Below are positions 13,001-25,846 of a stretch of DNA of 64,000 bases, piece by piece. Within the stretch, counting starts at the first letter, position 1. Every line of letters begins with the position of its first letter. A model generated the notes under the pieces. The model was given only the letters and a program-made list of their open reading frames with translations, searched no databases and was not told where the DNA came from. Position numbers and translations under genes: made by a program. Source of the DNA: Caenorhabditis elegans (taxonomy: Eukaryota > Nematoda > Chromadorea > Rhabditida > Rhabditidae); contig NC_003281.10 of assembly GCF_000002985.6 (NCBI RefSeq), positions 8,184,001 through 8,248,000 on the forward strand, read 5' to 3'.

Positions 13001-16000
13001 CAACACCCATGAATGTTTCGTTAACAATAACTGGATATGAAACTGTTGTCACAAACATTCGACTTCTTGCTTCTGATTTTTGAAGACGAATTTTTCGACG
13101 AGACGCCATTTTATTCATAACTGCGAACGATTGGTTGGTGATTGGAACAGGTTCAGCAAAGATTTCTGGACGTGGCAGATACTGAAATGTGCAATTTAAG
13201 ATTACAACGTAGTAGCGCCAGGAAACAGATGAACATAATAGTTTTCTAGAACTTCTAATTTTGTTCAAACGTTTCTAATTTAATATTGCAGGGACAATTC
13301 GATTTTTTGAATAGAACCTAATTTTTTCCGAAATTTGGCAGTTCACCAAAACGATGACATAAATTATTTTAAGTCATGAAAATTTTTTGGAATTGTGTTA
13401 TTAGGATGTTTTTCAAATAACAATTAATTCAGATAATAAGTTAAAAATAAGACATGGCATTCATTTTTTTTTGATTAAAAACTCACCAATCTTTCTCTGT
13501 AAACTCCAGTCCACCAAGATAATTGTCCAGATTCTTTATAATGCCTTCCAACAACTCGTGACATTCTCCGAATATAATGATGAATCTTTTCATCAACATC
13601 AGCCATATTTGCAACATGAACCATATAACCTCGATTATTACATGCCATCTCTCGTACTTCATTAAAATCGATTGCTTCATCTCCAACAAGAAATGTGAAA
13701 ACTCGAACTTTCTTATCAGCGTTATACATATCAAAAATCTTCTTGTAAGCATTTGGAGCTCCATCCGTAATCAACATGATTACATTTTCACACGCTCCTC
13801 GATTGTTATCACCGCCACCGTTATTGATCTGGAATTTTGTAGTTTCAAAAGGGATGGAGACTAATTTCTTTCGGGTGACTTTCAAGCAACTTCCAGATTT
13901 TGAAAATTCAAAATGAAAAACTTCCGAGGTGAATGTTTGAGTTTGAAAATCTTAGAAATTGCTTAATAGTTCACCCAGATCAACCTGATAGTCATGCTGA
14001 AAATATTTAGCTGAAAAAGGACATCACATGTACAATTTCAAATCACAAACGATACAATGCAACAAAGAAAGCGTTTACATGCAAAGCTTACAGAATCAAT
14101 ATATTGCTTTGTGGCAGCTAATACGTGCTCAGGAAGTTCCAAATGAAATTGATATTCGTTCGTTGCATTCGCTGACATCATTGACATTTCTTCTTTTGTG
14201 TATAGAGCATATGATCCTTTTAACTGAACAAAGAAAGCCGTGCAAAAGCAAATTATTATCACATTTAACATTGATTGGTTTGAAGACAAAAAGGAAAATG
14301 AAAACTCACTTTTCTCGGACACTTAGATTTTTAGATTTTTATATAGAAACGGTGTAAAGTTTCATTAAGAACAGCGGACAAATGTTAATTAAACAATTTT
14401 ATGAACTTTCCCACTAAAGTTTTTTTACAGTTCAATTTTCAGGTGTCACGGGGTGCCTCTTTTCGCCTTATTCCGCCTCTTCACACACCTTAGCGGCGGT
14501 TTTCAACTGACAAAGATGAATAAATTCATTAGAATCTATGTAGTTTAAATACACTTATTATATAAATCTATAGAATTACATATTCAAATATCACGATAAA
14601 ACCCTTCAAAAATGTGGAATTTTTGAGTAAAGTCGAGCGTTCGAACCCACAAAAATGCATATGAAACGCAATTTAAATTTTAAAAAAGTGTTTTTAAAAA
14701 AACTTTTATTATGACCACTTTCAAAATTATGAAAACTTACTTTTTCACTGTAATAAATTTTTTTAAATTTTATTGAAAATTAAAAAAAAAAGATGTTTGG
14801 TTATTCAATTAGATTAACGGTTTTCTTAAATTATTTTCTATCCAAGATTGAGTTTCAACATTTTTCATTTTGAATCAAGTTTTCAAAACAAACTCCGATT
14901 CCTTTTTCCCTTTTTCCCCAACTCTCCTGCCCACAAATAAGAACAAAAAGGATGGGACTTGTAAGACAATTAAAGCATCAAATTAGTAAGCACAGCCCGT
15001 TTTCTCTGCCGTCCCTAAAGCACACGAAGCACATTAAAAGCCAATTTGAATATGTTTTCTTGAAGAGAGAAAGAATGTTTCCTGTTTGTATTTTCTTCTA
15101 ATGACATCTAAATTGATCGAAAAGAAGAATTGACAACTCACGTCAAGAAGAACACTGAAGGCTAACGGAAGTGCTTTCTCGTATTCAGCTTTTCCTTCAC
15201 TTTGATATGTGTCCATTTTTCGGCGAAGTGCTTTTTTATTACGCATTGTTGCTTGTAAAAGACCATTTGTACCATTACAACCATCCAAAAGAAACGTGTT
15301 TTTTGAAAACTGAAAGAAAACAAATTAGATTCTAAAATTCGGAGTCAATCCTACTAAAACTACTTAAATTTGAAAAGTTAGAAAAACAAAATTTTGAATC
15401 ATTATGTTTTTTGAATAAAGAAACGTAAGACCTTACAGTCATAATATTGAAGTAGTCATTATGAGATAATGTTTCCAAAATTGCTTCAGTTGTTTGTTTT
15501 GCTACTTCGTAACGCTGGCCGAGCATGGAACCTGAACAAGAAATATTTATATAAATGAAACAACTGAGTTTCTCAATTAGCACTAATTGGAAAAAATAAT
15601 TCAAATTGAGTAAGTCAATTAGATATTCAGGTTGGTAATTAACTTACCAGACATATCCAACATAATCAAAACATTTTTTGAATTAGTCGCAGAATTGATA
15701 TACCATTCGGTATTTCTACAATCAAAAAGATCCAAATGTTCATCTTGATTGTCCCAAAACCATGAAGCAGCTGGGTAATATCGCATATATCCAGCTTCAG
15801 AACAAAATAATTGAAATGCAAGATCTTTTGTTTCTTCACGATTTGTTCGATAAACTGCGTCGATGTCGGACCAATCAATTTTTCGAAGAAGATCCTCATC
15901 TGGAAAAGACAAAAATAATTATTTGAACAAAAAAAACAATTGTTTCTAAATCCAAAAAAAAAGTATATAACAAGTTTGTTTTGTATGTTTTTTTCCAGAT

Positions 16001-17105
16001 TGAAAATTTTAGATCATGACTCTTATAATTTTTTTTTGTCTTTTTTCTAAAGTGTATTATTAGAATTGTTTGGAACTAAATTATTAGAATTAAAAATAAA
16101 AATAGAGGCTCACTTCTATCATAAAGTGGTGTTGGAATATGAACAGCCGAAGACACTGATGACGTAGGAAGAGTGTAGAAATTTGCATTTTGAGTCAAAT
16201 TAAAACTTTTTGTTTCATTAACTTTCAGCCTTTTTCCCAGATGATTTGACTCATAAATAGTTGTTCCATCGTTTCCTTGTTTTGCAGACATGAATCGAAT
16301 AAATGATTTTGATTGTGGATCATTTACAGTTGAATCATTTCGAACCGATCGAGCTTCCAATGAGATTTTTGCTTTCTGAAAATGTAGATTTCCTTATGTT
16401 CTTTTATTGCCAGTAGTTTCAGTGTAAATATATAATATATTTATAATGGTAAAAAAGTTTTTTTTTTGGAAAATTTCAGACAAAACTCTGTCTAACAAGC
16501 CTAGAATTCGAGATTTGCAAAAAAAAAACGGCAGTTTTGAAAAACTCAGAGCATAGTCGCATGGTTTAAAAAAAACTTATTAAAAAAAATAAATAGAATA
16601 TGAAAATCTTAAATTAGAAAATAGCCATTTTTGGTTGAATTTCCATAATATAAGTGGCAAAAACTGAGTAACCTATATTTTAAAATTAATACTTTCAGAG
16701 AGTTGTCAGCTATTGAAATTCCTATATCTGACAATTTTCCAATGTCATATTTGGAATCAAGTTTTTGTTTCAAAAATTATTTAAAAAGAAACGTACATAT
16801 GCGAATTGTGACCGAACTTTGAGATAATCCTCAATTCGATGTTTGCTCTTCTTCAACTCGGCTCTTGGATCAAATTGCTCTTCTTCTACCAATTTCTCAT
16901 AATTTTGTTTTAATATCGTCTCATGTGATATTTTTGAAAACGTCTCTTTCATATGCTCACTTAACACTTTTGCACATTCTTTTATGCTGAAATTAAGCTT
17001 TTTGTAAATGTGAGACAAATGTGTTTTATCTTACCTCTCCTTATTAAAACTGCTTGTTGTGGAGACATAAGTGGCGAGCACGACGAGCAGATGAACCACT
17101 CGCAT
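10040..17105 (-). CDS. unc-36: UNC-36, voltage-gated calcium channel alpha2/delta subunit
   Basis: Sixteen exons: 17035-17105, 16797-16986, 16114-16375, 15648-15899, 15437-15531, 15142-15309, 14092-14223, 13487-13828, 12948-13181, 12276-12781, 11892-12095, 11125-11821, 10960-11074, 10749-10911, 10177-10405 and 10040-10129. They total 3750 nt, 1249 residues, the size I recall for UNC-36. A signal peptide ([15 protein letters not shown]) starts the protein. A von Willebrand A domain carries an intact MIDAS (DMSGS, about residue 255), split by an intron. A Cache-type extracellular region follows from about residue 500. The C-terminus is hydrophobic ([15 protein letters not shown]), fitting GPI or membrane anchoring. 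Family knowledge: it traffics and modulates UNC-2 and EGL-19 channels at synapses and in muscle. The intron after 12276 needs a GC donor to keep frame. The 5' end faces the synaptobrevin gene across about 2 kb. Confidence 0.96.
10506..10662. repeat. Large imperfect hairpin in unc-36 intron
   Basis: The left side (TGAAATCGAGATGCGG, then AAATGAAAACGCC, then TGTCGGGTTTCGTTAGG) pairs with the right side (CCTAACGAGACCCAACA, GGCGGAGCGTTTTCATTT, CGCACGTCGATTTCA). The arms are about 70 bp around a short loop near 10584. It is probably a MITE-like insertion. Confidence 0.75.
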
Positions 17106-19090
17106 TCTCGTTTTACTCTTTGAAATCCGTTTTTAGACATTCATTTCTCCGTTATTATAATTCGATTATTTGGTCCAGATTTCTATACTATACTCAAAAA
17201 AGAGATCTGAAAATTAAGATTTTTTTGGTGGATTTTTTTAAAAAGAGACGAAGTTGTTTTTAATTAAAAAAAAACGATTCGAGAACGGGCCAGTTTCACC
17301 CCTCACTAACAACTACTTTGCAATTTGTGGTGATAAAACAGTGAAGATTTAGGATTCTTTCAGTTTAATTAATTTTCTATTGGGCTACCGTTTAGGCAGG
17401 TATAAGCTGCCTTACAGACAGGAAAGTTTGAATTTGTATGGTCACTTTCAGAGTTTTTTGGTAAGGAGGAATTAAAAAATCTAGAGTAAGTACGTGTATC
17501 TTCAAAAGAAACAGAGATCTCAAAATGTTTGAAAATTTAATTTTGTCTATGAATGAAAAAAGCTTTTTGCAAAACTGAATGGAAAAACATTTTGTTGATC
17601 GAAAAAATGGAACCAGATGGTGATGGAAGCCAGAAGTATATTTTAAAAAAGAACCCGAGAAAAAGAATGGGAAAAAAGTCAGAATATATACACGGTGGTC
17701 ATGGATTTCTAAAACAAAATAGTCTGAAGAGAGAAAGAAAAGCACGGAAAACTACCCAACTGCAAACGGGATTCGTTACGAGAGAAAGAAGGAAGAAAAG
17801 CTTCACGTTCTCTGCGTCTTCTTCTCTCATCATACTATTTCTTCCAACCCCTGGCGCCAAATCGATGTGACGAAGGGGGGGGGGGGCTAGGAGAGAGAAG
17901 AGAAAGGGAGAAGCTGTGCGACCAGCGGAGCAAAGAAGTAATGAGCATGTACACTTTAAGCTGTATAGTGTAAGAAGTCACGAGACGCAGGAATACGGAT
18001 ATCTGGGATGGATTAGAGGTGAAAGATGAGCATTATGAGACAAAGACACATAGAATTAGAGATAACGAACAGGTGTACTTTCGAGAGAACATTAAGCTTA
18101 TAAACGGGATGTGTGGCTAAATAGATTTGACACCAATTGAATTAGGTTCAGAAGATTCCGTTTAACAGTCATGGTTACGGTAGTTTTAATGTAATTCATC
18201 AAGGGAGTGTAAACTGGCTAAATCTGAGTGAGGTAGATATAATTTTGTGACAATTAAATCATTCTTCAGCGGAAACTTTTCTTCAGCGGAAAGTTTTGGC
18301 AACCATTCCAAGCATGTTGACTGTATAAGTAATTTCGAGAACGTCTGAAGGTTCCAACTGCTAGAATGTTGAATACGACCAATTTAAGAGCAATTGGAAT
18401 GGTTTGAAAATACGCAAGTTTGTGAGTTTAGGAAGTAATTTGGTCTGATGAGCGTGATGTACACCTAGAGTCGGTAGGCAAGAGGTAAGATAGTCAATGA
18501 TTTTGGAGGTAACGAAAATTAAATTGACCTGTCATAAACAAAAATCAAGGAACCGTTTCAATGCCTAGACAGATGCAAAAAGATATAAAAGGTGAAATAT
18601 CAAGTATCAAAAAGTCAGCAAGCTTTTGACAGAGCCGATAGAAATAAATGAGTATGGTTTAAAAGTTGGAGAGAGCGAGAGATAAGTCGTCACTATCTTT
18701 GTTGATGAGCCACTTAAAAATGCAGTAAAGAGCACAGTTCCCGCCACATTTACTGTCATCCACGTACCGGCGCGCAACAAACAAATCGGCACTTAACAAA
18801 AAAGATTATTTGGCAAAAATATTGTAGTAGGAACAGCTCTTTGTCCAATTTTTCAAATTTCAAGATGGAGCGGGTGTTATTAGTAAATAAAATGACACAA
18901 CAATTTCCAGTAAAATATTGAAGATCTAACAAAAAATTTTAACCGAAAATTTAAGTTTCAAATGCTTTAAACTTTAGCCGTGAAACTAGTGTGATTCCGA
19001 ATTCTATGTACGTGGATTTTGTATTTAGCAATTCAAAAAATCCAGTTTCAAATTTAAAGCAGTTCTGGAATAACGGACACTAATTACTGC
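17106..19090. promoter_or_regulatory. Shared upstream region of unc-36 (-) and synaptobrevin (+)
   Basis: The two genes are head to head, so promoters and 5' leaders of both should lie here. I see a purine-rich zone at 17680-17930 containing a run of 12 G (17875-17886), flanked by GAGAGAGAAGAG-type sequence. No TATA box or conserved motif can be assigned by eye, and no gene was seen. Confidence 0.5.
17875..17886 (+). repeat. Mononucleotide run of 12 G
   Basis: Twelve consecutive G residues lie within a purine-rich stretch upstream of unc-36. Long G tracts are known in C. elegans to need the DOG-1 helicase for stable replication; this one is at the short end. Confidence 0.9.
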
Positions 19091-21114
19091 ATGAATCATC
19101 AACCACCACCAGTGAGCCGTATCGGTTGGGACGATCAAAAGATTATGAGAACAAGAAGAGAACTGGATTCGGTTGGTTAATTTTTTGAAAACTGGGACAA
19201 ATCATGAACATTTTCAGGTGAAGGCCATTATGAAGGAGAATGTGCAAAAAATCATGGAGAGACAGGGAAAACTTGATGATCTTGTTGAAAGAGCTCGTTA
19301 GTGTTTTTGAATTATTCGCCAGCTAGAAGTTACAGTATATTCATCCGATTGATTAGGACAAATTAATTGCGACGGAAATTATGTGTGCATTTTCTGATCA
19401 GCTTCACTACTCCTTTACGGATACGCGAATTAAAATAGGACGGCGAATAAAGAGCCTGAGACCGGGCGTCCCCGTACGCCTCGGTCAAGTGAAATGAGTA
19501 CGCCACAATTGTCTAAAGCAACTATTAGGTTGGTCGAAAAGTCTTTGCAAAATTTTGATTTTTTTTTGGAAGTAGTATTTTTTCAAAGCGAACAAGATTC
19601 AATGGGTAATATATTTACCATTAATGCCTATGACTTCTTGCCAACACAACGGAAGTTGAACAGTACCCTCCGCCTAGAACTCCTGCGATTAGGAGGCAAA
19701 GAAGTCGTCCAACCCCGTTTCGACGACCTTTCGATCATGAAACTTCTGCCCGGCAAGGTGATTCTGGAGTGAGCGGAACAGATGGTAGTCAGTAGGAGCC
19801 AAGCCCGGCGAATACGATGGGTAAGATAAAATTTGGATTCCGACTGTCTGGAGCTTCTGGCGGGTCTTAAAAGTTGTATGCGGTCTTGCGTTGTCATGGA
19901 GCAGCAACAACTTTGATCCTCTAGGGCGATGTAATCGATGAGCATGGACCATCTTTTCCAATTAAATGCAGTATAGGCCAGCGTTGATTGTAGCAAAGTC
20001 TGGAAGAAGCTCTCTGGAAATGACACCCTTACTGTCCCGCCCAATTGAGAGAAGCACTTTTTTCCGTGAAGTTCTAATTTGAGGTCAGGTGTCGCGGTTT
20101 CCTCGACCGGGACCCACTCTTTTTTCCTGGTATGGCTAACATACAATACCCATTTATCATTTCCAGTAATGATATCCTTAACCCAGTCCGTTGTTCGTTT
20201 CCTAGTGAGCAGCGAAAGAGAGAGGTCACAAAACAATTTTTCTGAGAATCGGGCAAATTGTGAGGAACGAGTTGACCGAACTTTTCTACCCTTCCGGTTT
20301 CGTGGAGATGGTTGATGATGGTTTTTTGGGGATGCTTGAGAGTCGCAGAAAGTTCGCGGTTCGTTGCTCTTGGATCATCTTCCAGGGCTCTCGAAATATC
20401 CTCGTCGATATTCAAACGAGAGCGATCTTATCTTGGTTTATCATCGAGATCGTAGTTCTTTTTCGTGAACTTTTCGAACCAAAACTTCATGGTATTGTAG
20501 GTGACAGAGTTCTTGCCTAACACTGCACACATGTTACGACGAGCTTCGTTGCAATTGCAGATTTGGGGGAACTCGTACAGAAAAACCCATCGGAGGGCGT
20601 GACGTTCGGCGAGCAAATTCTCGGTCATTTTGAACAGCACCCAAAAGTTTTTTTAAATATATTAAACATGCACATTACGTACTATGCAAATAAAAAAACA
20701 GAATCAGAAAAAAATGAATTAACGCTGAGAAATGAAGAAAAGTACAAATTTTGCAAAGACTTTTCGACCAACCTAATATATCATTAGTACGACCAGGAAA
20801 ACAGCTTTCCAAAGATTTTTGTCATTTCCCCCCAATTGCATATATATTTCAGTTGATTGGATTTGAAATTTAAAAAAAATTTGTTAACAATTCTTCATAA
20901 TCAGAAACTAATTTTCAGAGAGGCTCGAGGAGGCATCGGATGTGTACGTCAAATGCGCCGTCAAGGTATTCAAGACTCTAAATTAATTTAGTTTTAATTT
21001 GAAAATTTTCAGATAAAACGAGAGATGAGCTGGAAGGCCAATTCTCTTCGCTACGGGATCATTGCTGTGTCAAGTGTCTCCGCATTTGCAGGACTTGCCT
21101 ATTCGTTCCTATAA
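19091..21114 (+). CDS. snb-5: Synaptobrevin/VAMP-type R-SNARE
   Basis: Exons 19091-19171, 19218-19296, 20919-20965 and 21013-21114 sum to 309 nt, 102 residues. The N-terminal half is an R-SNARE helix with heptad hydrophobics and the central Arg (NVQKIMERQGKLDDLVERA). It is followed by EEASDVYVKCAVK, a short basic linker (IKREMSWKANSLRYG) and a C-terminal membrane anchor (IIAVSSVSAFAGLAYSFL). This is the standard tail-anchored synaptobrevin layout; it should act in vesicle fusion. The linker lacks the WWKN signature of neuronal VAMP2. The symbol is from memory of the locus order (C30A5.5) and is less sure than the family. The second intron is 1.6 kb, because a mariner element is inserted in it. 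It converges on the receptor gene, with 141 bp between stops and a canonical AATAAA at about 21164. Confidence 0.87.
19525..20776 (-). mobile_element. Mariner-family DNA transposon, degenerate, inside synaptobrevin intron 2
   Basis: Terminal inverted repeats of about 30 bp start TTAGGTTGGTCGAAAAGTCT and match their complement at the right end. The element is flanked by TA on both sides, the expected target duplication. Length is about 1252 bp, full size for mariner. The transposase lies on the minus strand, antisense to the host gene. The flanking introns and exons are intact, so splicing out should neutralise it. Confidence 0.95.
19628..20640 (-). pseudogene. Mariner transposase remnant, frameshifted
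   Basis: The coding trace runs from about 20640 down to 19640 and switches frame several times. First comes an N-terminal piece with a helix-turn-helix-like TYNTMKFWFEKF. It is followed by a stretch containing DDPRATNRELSATLKHPQKT, then a GNDKWVLYV segment (first catalytic Asp region). The last piece holds HDNARPH and SPGLAPTDYHLF, with 34 residues between the two Asp, the mariner D34D pattern. All three catalytic regions are recognisable, but no single open frame joins them, so it is not expected to be active. Confidence 0.9.
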
Positions 21115-21255
21115 ATCATTTCTCTATCAAAACAATTTATTGGCATTACGCTTTGTGTGTACAATAAATAATGGAATGTATGATTTAAAAAATAATTATT
21201 GGTTGGGTCGCGGAGGAAGTTGAAAGTTCATCTAGAAGTAGTTACTGCAGAGTTC

Positions 21256-24200
21256 TCAAGGAGTTGGAAGTTCTGAAAATATTTTGGGATCATTTAATTT
21301 TAATTATTGGTGTTTCGCATGAAAAATAAATATAAACTAACCATAGCCTTCAGTTCCATAAAGTGATGTATTTCTTCTCAAAGTATCTTCTGATCTCTTT
21401 TCAAATTGCATTGTTGACTGAGCATGAGTTGATGCTGTATGATAATTCTTCACTAATGTCATCTGATCTTGTGGGGACTGAACAACATGTTGAAGCCAAT
21501 TTTCATTAGTTTTCTGAAAAGTGAAATGATCGACTGAAATCAGGGAAAAAATAGAGCATTACCTGCAATGTCCCACCACATTCCGATTCTTTTTTAGCTG
21601 AAGATTTTCCAGTATGACTCAGTAGTAGAGCCACAAAAGCAAATATAAGAATAGCTGAAAATATATTTTTTTAATGAAATTTGAAAATTCATATTTTTCT
21701 GTCTAGGCGCGCTTAGCTCGGCTTTCCTAAATTGCTTACTTGTTGCCATGACAGTATCACGGGTTTTGTAGGGGATCAATGGGAGAGATACATAGAGAGC
21801 AGTTTCAAATAAAATAGCAAGAATCTGAAATTACAAAGTTATCCAAAAATTTAGAAAACTTCAAATCCAACCGAGATCATGAGATGCTGAAGACTCTGGG
21901 AATGTTTCAGCGTTGCCAGAGCAAAAATGAAAGATAGAAGAGATAGAAGAGCAATGAGAGAACACGAGAGAAGGATCATTTCTTCAGATGAATCGCCTGG
22001 AGAACATCTCCACATGGTTCCATGAAGTGTTGATACGAACTCGGTGGCCGAATCAGAAGCAAGTAAAAGCCATTCTGTTGAAATCACTGAAACTTCAAAA
22101 ATGTTAAATATCAAAAATATTCACTAAATGTTTTGTTTCTGTACTAAAGGTTCAACAATAAAAAAACAGAATATGAATAAAACTTGCCAGTTTGAATCAA
22201 AACAATGCAGAATGCGATGAGAACTGAACTACTTGATGATCCGATTGACTTCCAGATAAGGACAGTTTTCACAAATACCGGTGCAATTGTAATACTGATA
22301 GCAATTGGGAATAAAAGTTTTCGTAGTGAGCACGAAATACTGTTGGGAGGAATAATGAATGCAGGAGCACTGATTGATAAAAATGCGAGTCCAAGAAATG
22401 TTACAGCTGTCAGATTTCTATATTCACTGACTGATATCACTTTCAAATACATACACATGAGGCATGTTAATGCAGAAAGTACAGAGAATATAGTGAATAT
22501 CATGATTTCCAAGTCGGTAAGAGCCTTCACAATGGACGGTAACTGTTGCTTAATTGTGCTTTTTGCGAGCTCCTTTGCACATGTTGACTTCGGGCAAGTG
22601 GATGACATAAGAAGATAGCTTCCACGTGCAGATGGTGTTGCAGTATCACTACTATCTTGATATGTAAATTGAATTGGATCAACTATTCCAAGTTCTGAGA
22701 ATTGAAGACGATCTTCCACAAATTGAACTCTGTTGATTCGTAGAGAAATGTCACGAAAACCGGTGCTGTAGTTGAATGAAACAGCTGTAAATGAACGTGG
22801 TATTTTTTGATTAATGATTTTTGCACTGAAAATTAGGATTGGTCTTGATTCCGTCCGACAAAAGCGTTCTCATTACAGCTTGCCTCTAATAGCTGCCTTC
22901 TCGCTAGCTTCTCACCCAAGTTTGGTTCAAAAAACTTTGGCAAGGTTAGGCTGGGCATAAGTTAAACGCACATTCTATCCAACTCTTGCCAAAGTTTTAC
23001 ACAAGTTTTGCCTAATTTTTGGGCCAAGTTAACATTTTCCAGGTCAAACTTGGATAAGAAGATAGCTTTTTTAAAAAGTTTTTAAAAATTCCTTTCGGTT
23101 TTAGATCCGTTTTCTGGGAAAAGGCGTTTGGCGCGCTCTCCTGAAATGTCTAAGTTGTATATCAAAAACTTACGGATGTCACTGAGATGATGTACAAAAT
23201 CAGAATCTAAAATTGACTGATGAAATCCCACAAACGGGTCATTAACACAATCAGATAAAGAAATTACAAGTGCTCCTGGACAGACACGATCTACAAATGA
23301 ACGGAATGCAATTCCGATTGCATGAGCTGAAAATTTGATCTTCAATTTTTCAAGAAAAAACATTAGAACAGTACTTGCTAGTGAAATGGAGGCAACATCA
23401 ACATCTGGAGCAACTTGCGAGATGTTCAATGATTGAGTTGTAGCACATTCTCTGAAATTTAGTAACAGTGGTACTGGAATTCACAAATTCTGGTGATATA
23501 CCTTGAAAAACTATTCGAACCGCCCATATCTTCATTATCCACGTGGCATTTGAAAGCAGACGACCAGAATTGCTTCAACCAGAGATTCGGAAGCGATAGT
23601 TTTGGTATGTTTTCGGTTAGTTTTTTGATTTCCTCTTCATGATTAATTGGTGTTTTTGGAGTTATCTAAAACTTTTTAACTTTTATTGTATCGATTTTAT
23701 TGTATCGATAAGTATCGATAATTTTTTAAACCGAAATCAAATGTTGCTCAAAAGTCGGCCAACTTTCAATGAACTTCCTTGATGTAGTCCATCGTTGATC
23801 TTGCATTGAAATAAATACAAAACGGCCGGCGATAACCTTTAAGTTTTTAGAAATAACATGTTGTGTTCAATTGGAAATCTTTTTACCATCTCCGAGCGTA
23901 GCGCTTTAGTCATCTGAATCCACGTGTCTTCTGATAAAAGAGCCACTACAATTCTAGCTTCTGATAGTAGTAATCTTAAAAAACAGGATATGAAGAGGGA
24001 TGGTAAACTACGCCTTGAACAAGTCAAGAAAAAGAATCATTAAACTTTATTTTAAAACATTCAGTTTGAGTCCCATTATGGCCATAGTTTTTTCACGATT
24101 AGAAATTAATTTTCATACCTTCTAACCACCATTTCTGAAACCGTACTGCTTGCATTCTTCACATGAATCGCGACTTCTACGCATATTCCTTCTGTTAGAG

Positions 24201-25846
24201 CAACTTGCTGGAACTCACTTACGGATCTGAAACGCAGATAACTTTTTTCAAAAGTATGTACAAAGTAACAAACTTACTCTGAATATTTTTCATCAAAAAT
24301 AATGTTAACACAAGTACTCTGGTAATGACGAAGTGCTGATATAATTGATTGAATTGGGAGAAACATTGATGGCAAAGTTCCAGATGTTTGCACCTAGAAA
24401 CAACTTTTTGATAGAAATAATTGTTCTTTTCGAACGTTCTCAGTACAACTTCCTCTTTAAAAGAATAACCCACCGCCGATCTCGTTGTGAAAAATGTGTT
24501 GACAACTGGTAAATTGAGCTGTCTTATAATCTGTTCAGTATTTGGCATAAATGTTGAATCATCTCGAATAATTGCAATAAGATCACTTTTTTGAATATTT
24601 GTCCCCGATAAAAGTTCATAAAGATCAGCAACTGAACGAAGATCCGTTGAACATGAATCAACAATAATTGCTCCAATATCTACACCAATTTCTTTAAGAA
24701 GATTTGATTCGTTTATCTGTAAGTTTTTCGTGTTTTTATAAACTCATAATTTCGGTTGTTTACAGTTTTTTGTGCTTCCAAAAATGCAGCCATTCTGACA
24801 ATTGCGTTCACATCGATTTCTCCGCATTCAAAGTTCTGAACTCGTTTATTAATTATTAAAGTGTAAAGAAATTCAAAATTTTAATATCTACAGAAAAGGA
24901 GGTTTCAATAAAACGTTTTGAAATTAATACTTTTATCAAACACAAATTCTGTGAAAATTGGAATTTTTGGTATCACATGTGTAAATTTATCTGCATATTT
25001 TGTGATAATTCTGAATATTGTAAAAATTTTTAGAGTGATTTAAAATGCAAACTCAAACTACCAAGATTACCAAGATTTAACCAAGATTTTAATTAAAAAA
25101 GGGAAAAACCTGTTGCCCAGAAGATTGATGAATTGGAATAATTGCAAGAATATAAAGTCGTCGAGAAGATGGAATAATCAAAACATCATTTAAAAGTCGA
25201 TGAGATAACACTGATAACTGGGCGGAGTCAAAAGAAGTTGCTGATGACTTTGAGGATCTGAAAGTACTATGTATTAGAAAAATATTCAATGAGAAAACGT
25301 GTTCTAAAATATTACTTAAAATTTAACTAACTTTTGATTCAATTTCGATGGTTTTGGATTCTTCGACAACTTCATTGGAGACTTCGATGTTGTCCATAAT
25401 GTTTCTGTGTTCTTTTTGACAGATTTTGTTGTAGTTTGATAAGTTGGTGGCATAGTTGTAGTTGAGGTAGTTGTTGAAGCAGTAGTAGTTGATGGAAATG
25501 TACTTGGATTCTGATAACTTTGAAATGATATTGTGCTCGCTGCTGGACTTGATGATGGATTTGTAGAAACTGGTGGATTCCATGCTACTTGAGATACTGT
25601 AGATTGTGGTTGCTGCCAAAATGCACCTGATGACGCAATGTTAGCCATTGGAAAGTCGACAAAACTATTTGGGGGATTCACAAAAATGTCAGTGTAAGGA
25701 TTAATTGCAGCTTGAGCTTGACTAATCATTTGTGGATCAATTGTTGGAAGAGCATTATTGATAATTTGACGATAGTTATTTGAACGAAAATCCAATAATT
25801 CCACAGATAACACAACTAGTAGAAATAAGAATACCAATCTGATCAT
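21256..25846 (-). CDS. Divergent family C (class C) GPCR-like receptor
   Basis: Seventeen exons sum to 3018 nt, 1005 residues: 25332-25846, 25110-25257, 24765-24835, 24474-24716, 24278-24393, 24119-24236, 23887-23974, 23732-23836, 23502-23665, 23375-23451, 23174-23326, 22188-22825, 21872-22086, 21740-21824, 21563-21655, 21342-21513 and 21256-21272. A signal peptide ([15 protein letters not shown]) is followed by about 110 residues rich in Ser/Thr/Pro. Next comes an extracellular periplasmic-binding-protein-like ligand domain ([34 protein letters not shown]). Seven hydrophobic segments then begin near [19 protein letters not shown], as in metabotropic glutamate/GABA-B receptors. The tail is short. 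The cysteine-rich linker of mGluRs is not evident, which favours a GABA-B-like type. Ligand unknown. The intron after 22188 requires a GC donor. By position it may be C30A5.10 (memory). Confidence 0.82.

Noticed and set aside
22915-23060. Weak inverted repeat (AAGTTTGG / CCAAACTT-like arms) in a receptor intron
   Set aside because: Arms are short and diverged; too weak to call an element.
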